The translations under genes and the position numbers were made by a program. Shown here one piece after another: positions 38,249 through 47,736 of a stretch of DNA of 64,000 nt (its first letter is position 1; each line of letters starts with the position of its first letter). Source of the stretch: Planctomycetota bacterium (GTDB lineage: Bacteria > Planctomycetota > UBA1135 > UBA2386); the NCBI GenBank assembly GCA_020848735.1, contig JADLHO010000112.1, forward strand, positions 35,049-99,048. Reading direction: 5' to 3'. Under the pieces are notes generated by a model that did not search any database, was not told where the DNA came from, and worked only from the letters and a program-made list of their open reading frames with translations.

Positions 38249-39193
38249 TCAGCGCGCGAGCCAGCGGAAATCCGTATTGCCGCCGCTCAGGATCACGCCG
38301 ACGCGCTGGCCGGTGAAGCGTGAGCGGCGCTCGTCGAGCACCGCGAGAGGCACGGCACCCGAGGGCTCGACCACGATCTTCATGCGTTCGAGGAAGTCGC
38401 GCGCGGCGCGCAGGATGGCGCCTTCGCTCGCGGTGAGGATCTCGATCTGCAGCGCGCGGAGGAGCGCGAGGTTCGGCGTGCCGAGTCGGGTGAGCAGACC
38501 ATCGCAGGCCGTCGCGGGGTCCTCGACGCGGGGTTGATGCACGCCGCTCGCGAGCGAGCGCGCGGCGTCGTCGACCGCCGCCGGCTCGCAGCCGATCACG
38601 CGGGTTCCCGGGCTCGCCCCCGCCACCGCCAACCCGGTGCCCGCGAGCAGGCCGCCGCCGCCGACGGGCGCGAGCACGAAGTCGAGGGGACCGGCGTCCT
38701 CGAGCAGTTCGAGGGCCGCCGTCCCCTGTCCGGCGATGACCGACGGGTCCTCGAAGGGGTGGATCATGTGCAGCCCGCGCTCCACGGCCAGGCGCGCGCT
38801 GGTGGCGTCGCGCTCCTTGACCTCGCAGAGCACGACCTCGGCCCCATACCCGGCGACGGCGTCACGCTTCACCTGCGGCGCGCTGCGCGGCATCACGACC
38901 ACGCAGGGGATGCCGCGTTGCCGCGAAGCCCACGCGACCGCGGCGCCGTGATTGCCCGAGCTGTGCGTGATGACGCCGCGCGCGGCCTCGGCCTCGCTCA
39001 GCGCACGGACCGCATTGAGCGCACCGCGCGCCTTGAAGGCCCCCACCTTCTGGAGGTTCTCGCACTTGAAGACGACGCGGCAGCCGAGGCGCGCATCGAG
39101 CGAGGAGGAGCTCATGACCGGAGTGCGGTGCACGATCCCCGCGATGCGCGCCGCGGCGGCGCGCACGTCGTCGTAGGTCGGCGCGGCGCTCAA
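38249..39193 (-). CDS. Threonine/serine dehydratase-like PLP enzyme (fold type II)
   Basis: CRVVFKCENLQKVGAFKARGALNAV (PLP lysine, S/GxxKxRGA), THSSGNHGAAVAWAS, VGGGGLLAGTGLA. ATGA overlap with the upstream gene. Confidence 0.9.
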   Translation of the reverse strand: MSAAPTYDDVRAAAARIAGIVHRTPVMSSSSLDARLGCRVVFKCENLQKVGAFKARGALNAVRALSEAEAARGVITHSSGNHGAAVAWASRQRGIPCVVVMPRSAPQVKRDAVAGYGAEVVLCEVKERDATSARLAVERGLHMIHPFEDPSVIAGQGTAALELLEDAGPLDFVLAPVGGGGLLAGTGLAVAGASPGTRVIGCEPAAVDDAARSLASGVHQPRVEDPATACDGLLTRLGTPNLALLRALQIEILTASEGAILRAARDFLERMKIVVEPSGAVPLAVLDERRSRFTGQRVGVILSGGNTDFRWLAR

Positions 39194-41328
39194 TCCGAGC
39201 TGACCTTCAGCTTGCCGTTCTTGCGCTCGAGGTTGAACAGCTTGTTGCCGAGCGGCACGCCCGCGAGCTTGAAGTCGGGCATGTCGTCGATGACCGGATC
39301 GTCCTGGATCTGCCCGAAGCGGATCACGAAGCCGCAGAGCACCCGGAAGATGTTGTCCATCAGGAACGAGTGCAGGTACCAGTCGACGCCGCGGTAGCGG
39401 GACGCCCGCCCGTTGAGCGGGTGGTAGTGCTCGAACACGCGCGAGCCCAGGACGCCGTCGAGTTCACCCGACACCATCTCCACGGTCTTCTTCATCAGCT
39501 CCTTGAGGAGCTTGCCCGCCTGCTTGTTGCCGCGCTCGGCGTGATAGCAGAGACCCTCGACGATCTGGCTGTTGATCATCGGCCAGACGCGCCCGTTCCA
39601 CGGGCAATTGCGGCGCGTGCCCTTCCACTGCCCGTCGGCATCGAAGTACGGATCGCTGATCGCGAGGCTCGGGACCGGATACTTGGTCCAGAACTCCTTG
39701 CGGTCACCGAGCGTGGCGAGCATCGCCTCGACCTGCTTCGGCGTCGCGATGTCGGTGGCGAGCGGGTAGAAGCCGACCGCGGCCTTCACGCCCGTGCGAC
39801 GCCGCGTCTTCGGATCGATGTCCATGAAGATGCCGGCGTGCTCGTCCCACATCTTCTTGCGGATCGTGTCCTGGATGACCTCCGACGCCGCGATGAAGCG
39901 GTTCGCCATGGCCTTCTCCTGGATCTCGTCCGCGACGCGGGACAGGAACTTGACCATCCGGTAGCGCATGACGCTCACGTCGATGCCCTTGAGCCGGAAG
40001 GTCTCGGCGAAGTCCTCCGCGCGATCGGCCTTCTCGTCGATGATCGTGTAGCGGCGCGAGAACTCCTGCCCGGCCTCGAAGTGATTGCAGACGTCGGTCA
40101 GCCCGCTGCCTTCGGGATCGCGGTTGTTGGCGAGCCACTTCGTGTAGCGCTGCATGCCCATGATCACCTGACGCTTCAGGTTGCGATCCGGGTGCACGTC
40201 GTCGAAGGCCTCGAAACCGCCACCCCAGTCGGCGTGGTAGAAGTCCGAGCCCGTCATCGACGTCATGTAGATGCGGCCCGGCACCATCCCGTTCTGGCGC
40301 AGGTTGTCGAAGAAGAGCCGCAGGATGCCGCGGCCGAGGCTCGGGTCACCGAGCCACCGCACCTCGCGCAGGATCGCCGGTGCGGAGAACGAGATCGGCT
40401 CGTGGAAGTAGCCGTTGCCCTCGGCGACGCTCGCGTGCGAGAGGTTGCCGACGCCGCCGGGCATCCGCAGCAGGTGCAGCGCTTCGAGCCGCCCGCGCAC
40501 CACCGCCTCGACCGACTTGTCGTCGCAGGAGAAGCGCGGCGCCTTGTCCATGAAGGCGAGGTAGGAGTTCTCGTCCTTGGGGTCCGGGCGGCGCGGCCGG
40601 TAGTTCAGGCCCTTGCCCTTGAAGATGACGTTCGCCTCGAATCGATGCGTCGCCGACTTGCCGGCGTCGATCGTGACCGTGCGGAACAGCCCGCAATAGC
40701 AGTGCGCCGTCGGCAGGATCGGGCTCGGCTTGGTCAGCGGCTTCTTCGCGCGCGGCACCGGCAGCATGCCACGGTCGTACCATGGCGTCTCCTCGAAGTC
40801 GGGACGGCCGCTGTTGCCCTCGGCGAAGAAGGCCTGCAGGCAGCGCGCGCCCTTCGAGTCCGGATTGGAGTAGACGATCTCGATCGGCACCGGCGGGAAG
40901 TCATGCGTCTGGAGCTGGCGCCGCAGGCGGAACGAATCGCCCTCGTGCGAGACCGGCTCGCCCTCGACGTCGGTCGTCGTCCACATCACGATGTCGTATT
41001 CGCGGCTCTCCTTGGCCGAGTTCTCGATCGTGAGGTTCGAGACGAAGCGGTCGTCGGAGGAGACGAACCGCTGCTCGGAGACCTTCAGAGTCTTGTCGGT
41101 CGAGACATAGTCGATCTCGAGGCAGCCGTTCTTCACCTCATGGCGCGTCGGCGACAACGAGACCGGAACACCGCCCTTCAGCACCGAGAGGACGAAGATC
41201 CTCGGGAGCTGCGCGTTGAAGATCAGGCACTCGTCCGCGAACCCGGGCGTGAGCTGGAAGCGGGGGAAGCGGGGCGCATAGAGGCAGAAACCTCCGCCAC
41301 CGAGCGCGATCTTGGCGTTCTGGTTCAT
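39190..41328 (-). CDS. (alpha/alpha)6-barrel glycoside hydrolase, GH63/mannosylglycerate-hydrolase-like
   Basis: WPMINSQIVEGLCYHAER, WKGTRRNCPWNGRVWP, EHYHPLNGRASRYRGVDWYLHSFLMDNIFR resemble GH63/MGH-type domains; located within a sugar ABC operon. Confidence 0.65.
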   Translation of the reverse strand: MNQNAKIALGGGGFCLYAPRFPRFQLTPGFADECLIFNAQLPRIFVLSVLKGGVPVSLSPTRHEVKNGCLEIDYVSTDKTLKVSEQRFVSSDDRFVSNLTIENSAKESREYDIVMWTTTDVEGEPVSHEGDSFRLRRQLQTHDFPPVPIEIVYSNPDSKGARCLQAFFAEGNSGRPDFEETPWYDRGMLPVPRAKKPLTKPSPILPTAHCYCGLFRTVTIDAGKSATHRFEANVIFKGKGLNYRPRRPDPKDENSYLAFMDKAPRFSCDDKSVEAVVRGRLEALHLLRMPGGVGNLSHASVAEGNGYFHEPISFSAPAILREVRWLGDPSLGRGILRLFFDNLRQNGMVPGRIYMTSMTGSDFYHADWGGGFEAFDDVHPDRNLKRQVIMGMQRYTKWLANNRDPEGSGLTDVCNHFEAGQEFSRRYTIIDEKADRAEDFAETFRLKGIDVSVMRYRMVKFLSRVADEIQEKAMANRFIAASEVIQDTIRKKMWDEHAGIFMDIDPKTRRRTGVKAAVGFYPLATDIATPKQVEAMLATLGDRKEFWTKYPVPSLAISDPYFDADGQWKGTRRNCPWNGRVWPMINSQIVEGLCYHAERGNKQAGKLLKELMKKTVEMVSGELDGVLGSRVFEHYHPLNGRASRYRGVDWYLHSFLMDNIFRVLCGFVIRFGQIQDDPVIDDMPDFKLAGVPLGNKLFNLERKNGKLKVSSD

Positions 41329-42170
41329 GACTTCAGACCTCCGACACTGACGGATGACAGGAAGAGCCGCTGGGCGGCGAGGAACAAGAGGATGCAGGGC
41401 GCGATGGCGATCACGGAGGCCGCCATCAGCAGATGGATCTGGGTATTGCCGTAGGGCCCGCCCTTGAACGCGGCGAGGCCGAGCGCGAGGGTGTGCTGCT
41501 CCGGCGAGTGCAGGAACACGAGCGGGAGCTGGAAGTCGTTCCAGGTCCACACGAAGGCGAAGACGGCCACGGTCGCCGCGGCGGGCAGGGCGAGCGGCAG
41601 GAAGATGCGGACGAAGGTCGCGAGAAAGCCCGCGCCATCGACCCGCGCCGCCTCCTCGAGCTCGCGCGGCAATCCGAGGTAGTACTGCCGGAAGAGGAAC
41701 ACGAAGAACGCGTTGAAGCCGTTGCCGCAGAGGAACGCCGGGACCGTCAGCGGCAGCGCGGAATCGAGCCAGCCGAGTTCCCGGAACAGCAGGAACTGCG
41801 GGATCATCGTCACCTGCGGCGGGAGCAACATCGCCGACAGCACGACGAGGAACAGGGCGTCCTGGCCGCGGAAGCGGAGGCGGGCGAACGCATAGCCGAC
41901 CCCGGCGCCGCTCAGCACCGAGCCGACGACGTTGAGCAGGGCGATCCACGACGTGTTCGCGAACTGCCGCGGCAGGTCGATGCGCTGCGCGACCTCCGCA
42001 TAGTTCGACAGCTGCGGCCAGCCGTCTCCGCCCAGGAGCTCGCCGCGCGCGACGCCGGCCGCCGAGCCGAACGACGCGAACAGCATCCAGAGGAACGGCG
42101 CGACGAACGCGAAGGCGACCAGCACCATCGCGAGACCGTTCACCAGGCGTGTGCCGCGCTCAGACCGCAT
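41325..42170 (-). CDS. Carbohydrate ABC transporter permease (MalG/CUT1 type)
   Basis: Six hydrophobic segments and the EAA loop 'LPRELEEAARVDGAGFLATFVRIFLPLALPA'. ATGA overlap with the hydrolase. Confidence 0.93.
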   Translation of the reverse strand: MRSERGTRLVNGLAMVLVAFAFVAPFLWMLFASFGSAAGVARGELLGGDGWPQLSNYAEVAQRIDLPRQFANTSWIALLNVVGSVLSGAGVGYAFARLRFRGQDALFLVVLSAMLLPPQVTMIPQFLLFRELGWLDSALPLTVPAFLCGNGFNAFFVFLFRQYYLGLPRELEEAARVDGAGFLATFVRIFLPLALPAAATVAVFAFVWTWNDFQLPLVFLHSPEQHTLALGLAAFKGGPYGNTQIHLLMAASVIAIAPCILLFLAAQRLFLSSVSVGGLKS

Positions 42171-44478
42171 GGGCACCCCGCCGCGCCGCGCGCAGGACGA
42201 TCGCGATCGCCACGCCGACGATCGCGAGCAGGAGGAGCGCCTGCGCGCACGCATAGCCCATCTCCTGGTACGAGAAGGCCGTGCGATAGAGATTGAGGAC
42301 GTAGAAGAGGCTCGCGTCGTTCGGCCCGCCCTTCGTGAGGACGAAGGACTGCGTGAAGGTCTGGAACGACCCGATGAGCAGCGTCACCGCATTGAACAGG
42401 ACCAGCGGCGCGAGCCACGGCAGGATCACGTGGCGCAGGCGCGCCCAGGGCCCCGCACCGTCGAGCCGTGCCGCTTCGAGCAGGGTGTGCGGCACCGTCG
42501 CGAGGCCGGCGAGGAAGACGACGACGGTGCCTCCCACGTACCACAGCGACATGATCGCGAAGCTCGGGATCACGGCCGCGGAGTCCGTCAGCCACGGGAC
42601 CGCCGGCAGGCCGACCGCGCGGAGGACGTCGTTGAACAATCCGCCGTCGGTGTCGAAGAGCCGCCACCAGAGCACCGACATCGCGACGCCGGCGATCAGC
42701 GAGGGCAGATAGACGACCGCGCGCATCACACCGAGCCGCCGGCCCGCGCCCCAGAGGAGCAGGGCGAGGGCGAGCGCGACGACGAGCTGCAGGGGGATCG
42801 CGAGGGCCGCATAGGTGGCGGTCACCGCGAGCGAGCGAGCGACGCGCGCGTCGGTGAAGAGCCGGGTGAACTGCTCGAGCCCCACGAAGCGCGCATCGCC
42901 GATCGGGCGCAGGGCATTCCAATCGCTGAAGGCCAGCGCCACGACGACGACGAGCGGCGCGACGACGAACACGGTCGCGCCGAGCAGCCACGGCGAGAGG
43001 AAGGCAAAGGCCGCCCGACGTTCGCGACGCACCCGTGGGTCGCGCGTGCGCTGGGCGCGCAGGAGTCCGAGGAGTCCGGCTCCCCAGGCCAGGGCACTCG
43101 CGCCGAGCACCAGCGCGAGCGGCAGCCGCGGCCGCGACGCGTCGTGCGCGCCGCGCGCGAGGATGGCGTCGACCTCCGCGCTCGCCGCGCCGATCGCCGT
43201 CGCGGCCGACGCGCCGTCGGCCGCCAGCAGCGTCGCTTCGACGGCATTGGTCAGGGCCTGCTTGATCTCCGCGTGGCGCGCGCCGCCACTCGCGGCGATC
43301 CGGAGCCGGGCGAGACCGTCGGTGAAGACCTCGCGGCCGTGTACCGGCATCTGCGCGGCGTCGGCGGCGAGGATCTCGTCGGCGACGGTGCGGATCGCCG
43401 GGACCGCACGACCGAGTTCGCCCATGAAGCGGGCGCCGTCCTCGCCGGCGAGGAAGCGCAGCAGGGTCAGCGCCGCCGCCTTGTTCCGCGCGGTCGACGA
43501 CACGCACCAGGCGGTCATCGCCAATGCGGTATCGCGATTGCCGGCGGGGCCCCGCGGCAGGGGGAGGACGTCGTAACGGAACCCGCCGAACTCCTCGCGC
43601 AATGCCTGCACGCTCCAGCGCCCGGTCGGCCCGACCATCGCGATGGTGCCGCGACCGAAGCGATGCCGCGGCGTCGAGTGGATCTCGGGCTGCGCAAAGG
43701 GCGGGTGCGAGCCGTCGGCCCGCAATGCGACCAGGAACTCCAGCGCGCGCGCCGCAGGCCCGTCGGCCAATGCGCTGCGCACGAGGCCGCCCGCCTGCGG
43801 GTCGACGGGCGCGAGCAGATCCCCGCCGGCCTGCCAGACCCAGGGTAGGAAGGCCTGCACCCAGAGATTGCAGAGCAGCCCGTATCGCTCGACCTCGCCG
43901 TCCTGCGTCCGCACGGTGAGGCGGCGGGCATACTCGCGCAACCGTTCCCAGGTCCACTCCTCGTCGCTCGGACGCGCCAGCCCCGCCTGCTCGAACGCGG
44001 CGACGTCATAGAAGAAGACGTAGGGCGTGCAGTCCTTCGGCAGCCCGTAGAGGCGGCCGTCGCGCCGCAGGGCCTCGAGCGTCCGCGGGAACCAGCGGTC
44101 GAGATCGACGCCGGCGGCCGCCAACGACTCGTCGAGGGGCTCCAACGCGGCGGCGTCGCGGTAGCCGTCGAGGGCCTCGTAGCTGATCGCGAAGACGTCA
44201 GGGGCATCCCCCGCGGCGATCAGGGTCCGCAGGGTCTCCTCCTCCTGGCTGGCCTGCAGCTTTCGGACCTCGATCTCGGGATGCCGCTCGGCGAAGCGCT
44301 GGAGGAGCGGGTCGAGCCAGTGGTAGTCCTCGAACCAGGGGAGCAGACGGACGACCGCACGGCCGTCGGAACTGCTTGCAGGCGTGGGCTTTCCGCAGGC
44401 TGCCGTACAAGCGACGACACCGAGCAGGACTAGCGCGATACGGTGATACCGTATTTTCACCACGTCGATCCCCCGCAT
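42160..44478 (-). CDS. Fused extracellular solute-binding lipoprotein domain + MalF-type ABC permease (772 aa)
   Basis: N-term RIALVLLGVVACTAACGKPTP (lipobox-like), SBP core (GLPKDCTPYVFFYDVAAFEQAGL..EWTWERLREYARRL); C-term permease with EAA loop 'VPHTLLEAARLDGAGPWARLRHVILPWLAP', one uninterrupted ORF. The track ORF to 46218 over-extends. Confidence 0.88.
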   Translation of the reverse strand: MRGIDVVKIRYHRIALVLLGVVACTAACGKPTPASSSDGRAVVRLLPWFEDYHWLDPLLQRFAERHPEIEVRKLQASQEEETLRTLIAAGDAPDVFAISYEALDGYRDAAALEPLDESLAAAGVDLDRWFPRTLEALRRDGRLYGLPKDCTPYVFFYDVAAFEQAGLARPSDEEWTWERLREYARRLTVRTQDGEVERYGLLCNLWVQAFLPWVWQAGGDLLAPVDPQAGGLVRSALADGPAARALEFLVALRADGSHPPFAQPEIHSTPRHRFGRGTIAMVGPTGRWSVQALREEFGGFRYDVLPLPRGPAGNRDTALAMTAWCVSSTARNKAAALTLLRFLAGEDGARFMGELGRAVPAIRTVADEILAADAAQMPVHGREVFTDGLARLRIAASGGARHAEIKQALTNAVEATLLAADGASAATAIGAASAEVDAILARGAHDASRPRLPLALVLGASALAWGAGLLGLLRAQRTRDPRVRRERRAAFAFLSPWLLGATVFVVAPLVVVVALAFSDWNALRPIGDARFVGLEQFTRLFTDARVARSLAVTATYAALAIPLQLVVALALALLLWGAGRRLGVMRAVVYLPSLIAGVAMSVLWWRLFDTDGGLFNDVLRAVGLPAVPWLTDSAAVIPSFAIMSLWYVGGTVVVFLAGLATVPHTLLEAARLDGAGPWARLRHVILPWLAPLVLFNAVTLLIGSFQTFTQSFVLTKGGPNDASLFYVLNLYRTAFSYQEMGYACAQALLLLAIVGVAIAIVLRAARRGAHAV
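44438..44454. promoter_or_regulatory. 17-bp odd palindrome, candidate operator at the transporter operon start
   Basis: ATACGGT-GAT-ACCGTAT, perfect 7-bp arms, locally AT-rich in a GC-rich window, 24-40 nt inside the annotated start of the SBP-permease gene. Confidence 0.45.
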
Positions 44479-44575
44479 CTTGGGAGAGCGACCCGCGGAG
44501 TCAAGCGCGGAGCACAAGTCCTCTTCGCGGCGGCGGATCGGAAGCACCCGGACCGGGCTCGCGCGCGGGCCTCCC

Positions 44576-44614
44576 GACCCGCGAAGGATCGGCAACGCGC
44601 GAGCCTTCGCGGTC
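44576..44614 (-). terminator. Candidate terminator hairpin downstream of the 44616-46031 gene
   Basis: GACCCGCGAAGG ... CCTTCGCGGTC inverted repeat (one bulge, 16-nt loop) immediately after the minus-strand stop. Confidence 0.5.
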
Positions 44615-44615
44615 C

Positions 44616-46031
44616 TCAGAGGTAGCTCAGCACGATCTGATCGACCGAGGGCAGGAGGCTCGCGCCCGGCGTCACGGTGAAGCGGATGCGGTACTGGAGG
44701 AAGGGCTTGCCGTCGCAATCGTCGAGGTTCGCCGTCCAGGCGCTCGCGGTCTGGCCGAACGCGTCGCGGGCGCTGCGGTACTCGATCGCGAGGCTCGAGC
44801 CCGCCGGGACGGAGCTCGACACGAGCGCGGAATGCCAGTCGATCTGGGCCACGGGCGCCGTGATCCAGCGGGAGTAGGCGACGCTCTCGACCCGCACGAG
44901 TTCGAATTGGAAGTCGTAGTAGGTGTTGTCGCCGAACGCCGCGGTGGTCGTGGAATAGGGGTCCAGCGGGCTGCCGGGCTGGCCATGACGGATCACCCGC
45001 GCGTTCGGCTGCGGCGAGGACTGGGCCATCAGGTAGACGCGCATGCCATTGGCGCCGTTCGCCGCGGGGTCGTGCGGCGTACGGAAGTCGACGAGCAGGC
45101 TGTCGATGCCGTTCCAGGCGAAGGGCCGGATCCCCGGGAGCGGCAGGTAACCGTCGGCGCGCAGCTGCTGCGGGTCGATCGCGTAATCGCCGCGGAAGAC
45201 GCGCTGCGGTGTGTCCATGGGTTTCACATTGCCGGCGAAGTCCAGACCGAGCCCCGAGTTCGGGAAGCGCGGCAATGCCGACCATGGATCGATCGAGTAA
45301 TCCGGCACCACGTGGCTGTGCGCGAGATCGATCGAGACGTCGTGCAGCAGATCGGCGACGACGCGCGCCTCGGGTCGCCAGCGGATGGCCACGACCAGCT
45401 CGGGCTCGCCCGTCGAGCGGAGGTCCGCGGCGCGGAACACGGACTGCGAGCGGACCCCATGGGGATTGAACGGACCCCACAGGGGCTGGCCGAAGACGGT
45501 GCCACCCTGGGGCGCGCCGTCGACGACGCGCGTGCGCGCCGGAGCGGCCTGCACCCGTCCGCGCACGCTGCTGTCGAAGTTGCCGCTGAGACCCATGGCG
45601 AGCGGATCCCCGAAGTCCTCCACCAGCACGCGGGCGCTGGTCCACACGACGCTGCTCTCGCCGTCGCTCGTGAGCAGGGGCGACGGTGCGCTCCAATCGA
45701 CCACCACGGATTGCAGGTAGATCGTCAAGCCGACCGGCGCCCGCGCGTCGACGGGGAAACGCGCCGTGCGGAACCCTCCGCTGCCGATCGGCCCCGCGTC
45801 GAGCACGCCGAACAGTGGGGTGAGCCCGAGGTGGAAGGTCCGGTCGAAGAGTCGCGAGGGACCACCGGAGACGTCGAACAGGGTGAGCGAGGGCAGACCG
45901 GCCGGTCCGAAGAGGACGAGGTCGAGGGCCTGACCCTGGAGCACGTAGGGGCTCACGCGCAGGTCGGGAGACTGTGCCGTGGACACCGCCGCGAGTGCGG
46001 CGAACGTGACGGCGATGCGATGGATCGACAT
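44616..46031 (-). CDS. Secreted hypothetical protein
   Basis: MSIHRIAVTFAALAAVSTAQS signal peptide; ORF supported by length and codon pattern; no family recognised. Confidence 0.7.
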   Translation of the reverse strand: MSIHRIAVTFAALAAVSTAQSPDLRVSPYVLQGQALDLVLFGPAGLPSLTLFDVSGGPSRLFDRTFHLGLTPLFGVLDAGPIGSGGFRTARFPVDARAPVGLTIYLQSVVVDWSAPSPLLTSDGESSVVWTSARVLVEDFGDPLAMGLSGNFDSSVRGRVQAAPARTRVVDGAPQGGTVFGQPLWGPFNPHGVRSQSVFRAADLRSTGEPELVVAIRWRPEARVVADLLHDVSIDLAHSHVVPDYSIDPWSALPRFPNSGLGLDFAGNVKPMDTPQRVFRGDYAIDPQQLRADGYLPLPGIRPFAWNGIDSLLVDFRTPHDPAANGANGMRVYLMAQSSPQPNARVIRHGQPGSPLDPYSTTTAAFGDNTYYDFQFELVRVESVAYSRWITAPVAQIDWHSALVSSSVPAGSSLAIEYRSARDAFGQTASAWTANLDDCDGKPFLQYRIRFTVTPGASLLPSVDQIVLSYL

Positions 46032-46154
46032 GGAGGAATCTGACGGAGTGGGTTTCGGATGGGCGCGGAGGAGACGGCGTCGGCGCGCCGGATAGCCGAC
46101 CCCCGCGCACCCGTAACGGCAGAGGGGGGTCGCGGATACAAGCGACGCCCTCCC

Positions 46155-47000
46155 ATGGCAGCCCGCCGACCCAAGTCCGTCGCGCCGATCGCGAGCTCGC
46201 GCGCTCGTTACTCGCCACACCCGGCCCTCGCGATGGAGGCCACCGCGAAGGCGAAGCTGCTCACGACGAGCGGCAGGAGCTTCGAGCAGTGGGTCGCGCT
46301 CGCGCGCCGTGCGGGCGCCGCGGGCCACCGCGACCTTAAGCGCTGGCTGCACGACGAGCACGGCCTCGGTTCGCGGACCGCGTGGTGGATCGCGAGCGCG
46401 GCGCTCGGTGTCGACGAGCCCGACTACACGGCGCCGGAGCAGTTGGTCGACGCGCTCTATGCGGGACCCCGCGCGGCCCTGCGGGCGCTGCACGAACGCC
46501 TCGTCGACGAGTTCCTCGCGCTGGGCGACGACGTGATCGTCACCGCCTGCAAGACGATGGTGCCCGTCTATCGCAAGTTCGTCTTCGCCGAGCTGCATCC
46601 CGTGCGCGACGGCGTCGAGGTGCAGCTCGCGCTCGGCGAGACGCCCGTCGGCCGACGACTGGTTCGCGCGAAGGGCCGCGTGGCCGACGACCGCATCACG
46701 CACGCGGTGCTCGTCGAGCACGAGGACGCGATCGATGAGCTGCTTCGGGACTGGTTTCGGGCCGCATATGCAGCCGGTGCGAAGCGGGTGCTGCGCTCGG
46801 CGGCGATCGACGTCCCCGACACGCTCGTGACCGCGCTGCGTCGCTCGAAAGCCGCGACCGCCACGTGGCAGACCTTGACCCCGGCCATGCAGCGCGCGTT
46901 CGTCACCTGGATCGGCGACGCGAAGCAGGAGGCGACGCGCGCGAAGCGGGTCACGCTCGCGATCGAGAAGCTCGCGGCGGGTCATCGCAAGGTCTACTGA
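46155..47000 (+). CDS. DUF4287/DUF5655-like + YdeI/OmpD-associated-like protein
   Basis: AKLLTTSGRSFEQWVALARRAGAAGHRDLKRWLHDEHGLGSRTAWWIA (DUF4287-like), VITACKTMVPVYRKFVFAELHP (DUF5655-like), C-term MQRAFVTWIGDAKQEATRAKRV (YdeI-like). Confidence 0.72.
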   Translation: MAARRPKSVAPIASSRARYSPHPALAMEATAKAKLLTTSGRSFEQWVALARRAGAAGHRDLKRWLHDEHGLGSRTAWWIASAALGVDEPDYTAPEQLVDALYAGPRAALRALHERLVDEFLALGDDVIVTACKTMVPVYRKFVFAELHPVRDGVEVQLALGETPVGRRLVRAKGRVADDRITHAVLVEHEDAIDELLRDWFRAAYAAGAKRVLRSAAIDVPDTLVTALRRSKAATATWQTLTPAMQRAFVTWIGDAKQEATRAKRVTLAIEKLAAGHRKVY

Positions 47001-47175
47001 CCAGGCAGGGCGACGAAACGCATCTGCGCACCGTCTGGGCGCTGCGGAGCTCCTTTTTCCGCCCGCGCGTGAAAACCGCATTCGGAGTGCTCCGGGCTCG
47101 CGATCGCCGCGTGAAGCCCGCGCGTGGATCGGGTAGATCGAGCCCGCCCTGGAGGTCGACCACCGACGCACAACC

Positions 47176-47736
47176 ATGACGGCAGACACGAGATCCGGAC
47201 CGGCCACCCGCTCCTCTCGCGACGACCTCTCCCGCCTCGCCGAGCGCTGCTATCCCGAGCTCCGGCGGCTGGCCGAACGCTGCCTCTCGCGGGAGCGCCG
47301 CGGTCACACGCTTCAGCCCACGGCGCTGGTCCACGAGACCTTCCTGCGGCTCTGTCGTCAGGACGCGGTGCGCTGGGAGGACCGCATGCAGTTCCTGCGG
47401 CTGGCCGCCGCGATGATGCGGCGCATCCTCGTCAATCACGAGCGCGATCGGCGCCGCCTCAAGCGCGGCGGCAGGGCGCAGCGACTCGAGCTCGCGGACG
47501 TCCCTGCCGGTCAGGGCACGGCGGGGATCGATCTGCTGGTCATCGAGGAGGCACTCGCGGAGCTCGAGCGCATCGATCCCCGCAAGGTCGAGGTGGTGCA
47601 GCTCCGGTTCTTCGCCGGGCTCGATCTCGTCGAGACGGCGGCGGCACTCGACATCTCGGTGGCCCAGGTGAAGCGCGATTGGGCACTCGCGCGCGCCTGG
47701 CTCGCGCGCGCGCTCGGCGCCGGAGACGGTTCGTGA
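47176..47736 (+). CDS. ECF-type RNA polymerase sigma factor (planctomycete/Acidobacteria type)
   Basis: YPELRRLAERCLSRERRGHTLQPTALVHETFLRLCRQ...RMQFLRLAAAMMRRILVNHERDRRRLKRGG; region 4 RIDPRKVEVVQLRFFAGLDLVETAAALDISVAQVKRDWALARAWL. Confidence 0.95.
   Translation: MTADTRSGPATRSSRDDLSRLAERCYPELRRLAERCLSRERRGHTLQPTALVHETFLRLCRQDAVRWEDRMQFLRLAAAMMRRILVNHERDRRRLKRGGRAQRLELADVPAGQGTAGIDLLVIEEALAELERIDPRKVEVVQLRFFAGLDLVETAAALDISVAQVKRDWALARAWLARALGAGDGS

Noticed and set aside
44479-46218. Upstream extension of the 42160-46218 ORF
   Set aside because: The extension runs antisense/out of frame through a different secreted-protein gene; the lipoprotein-like start at 44478 is the sensible N-terminus.
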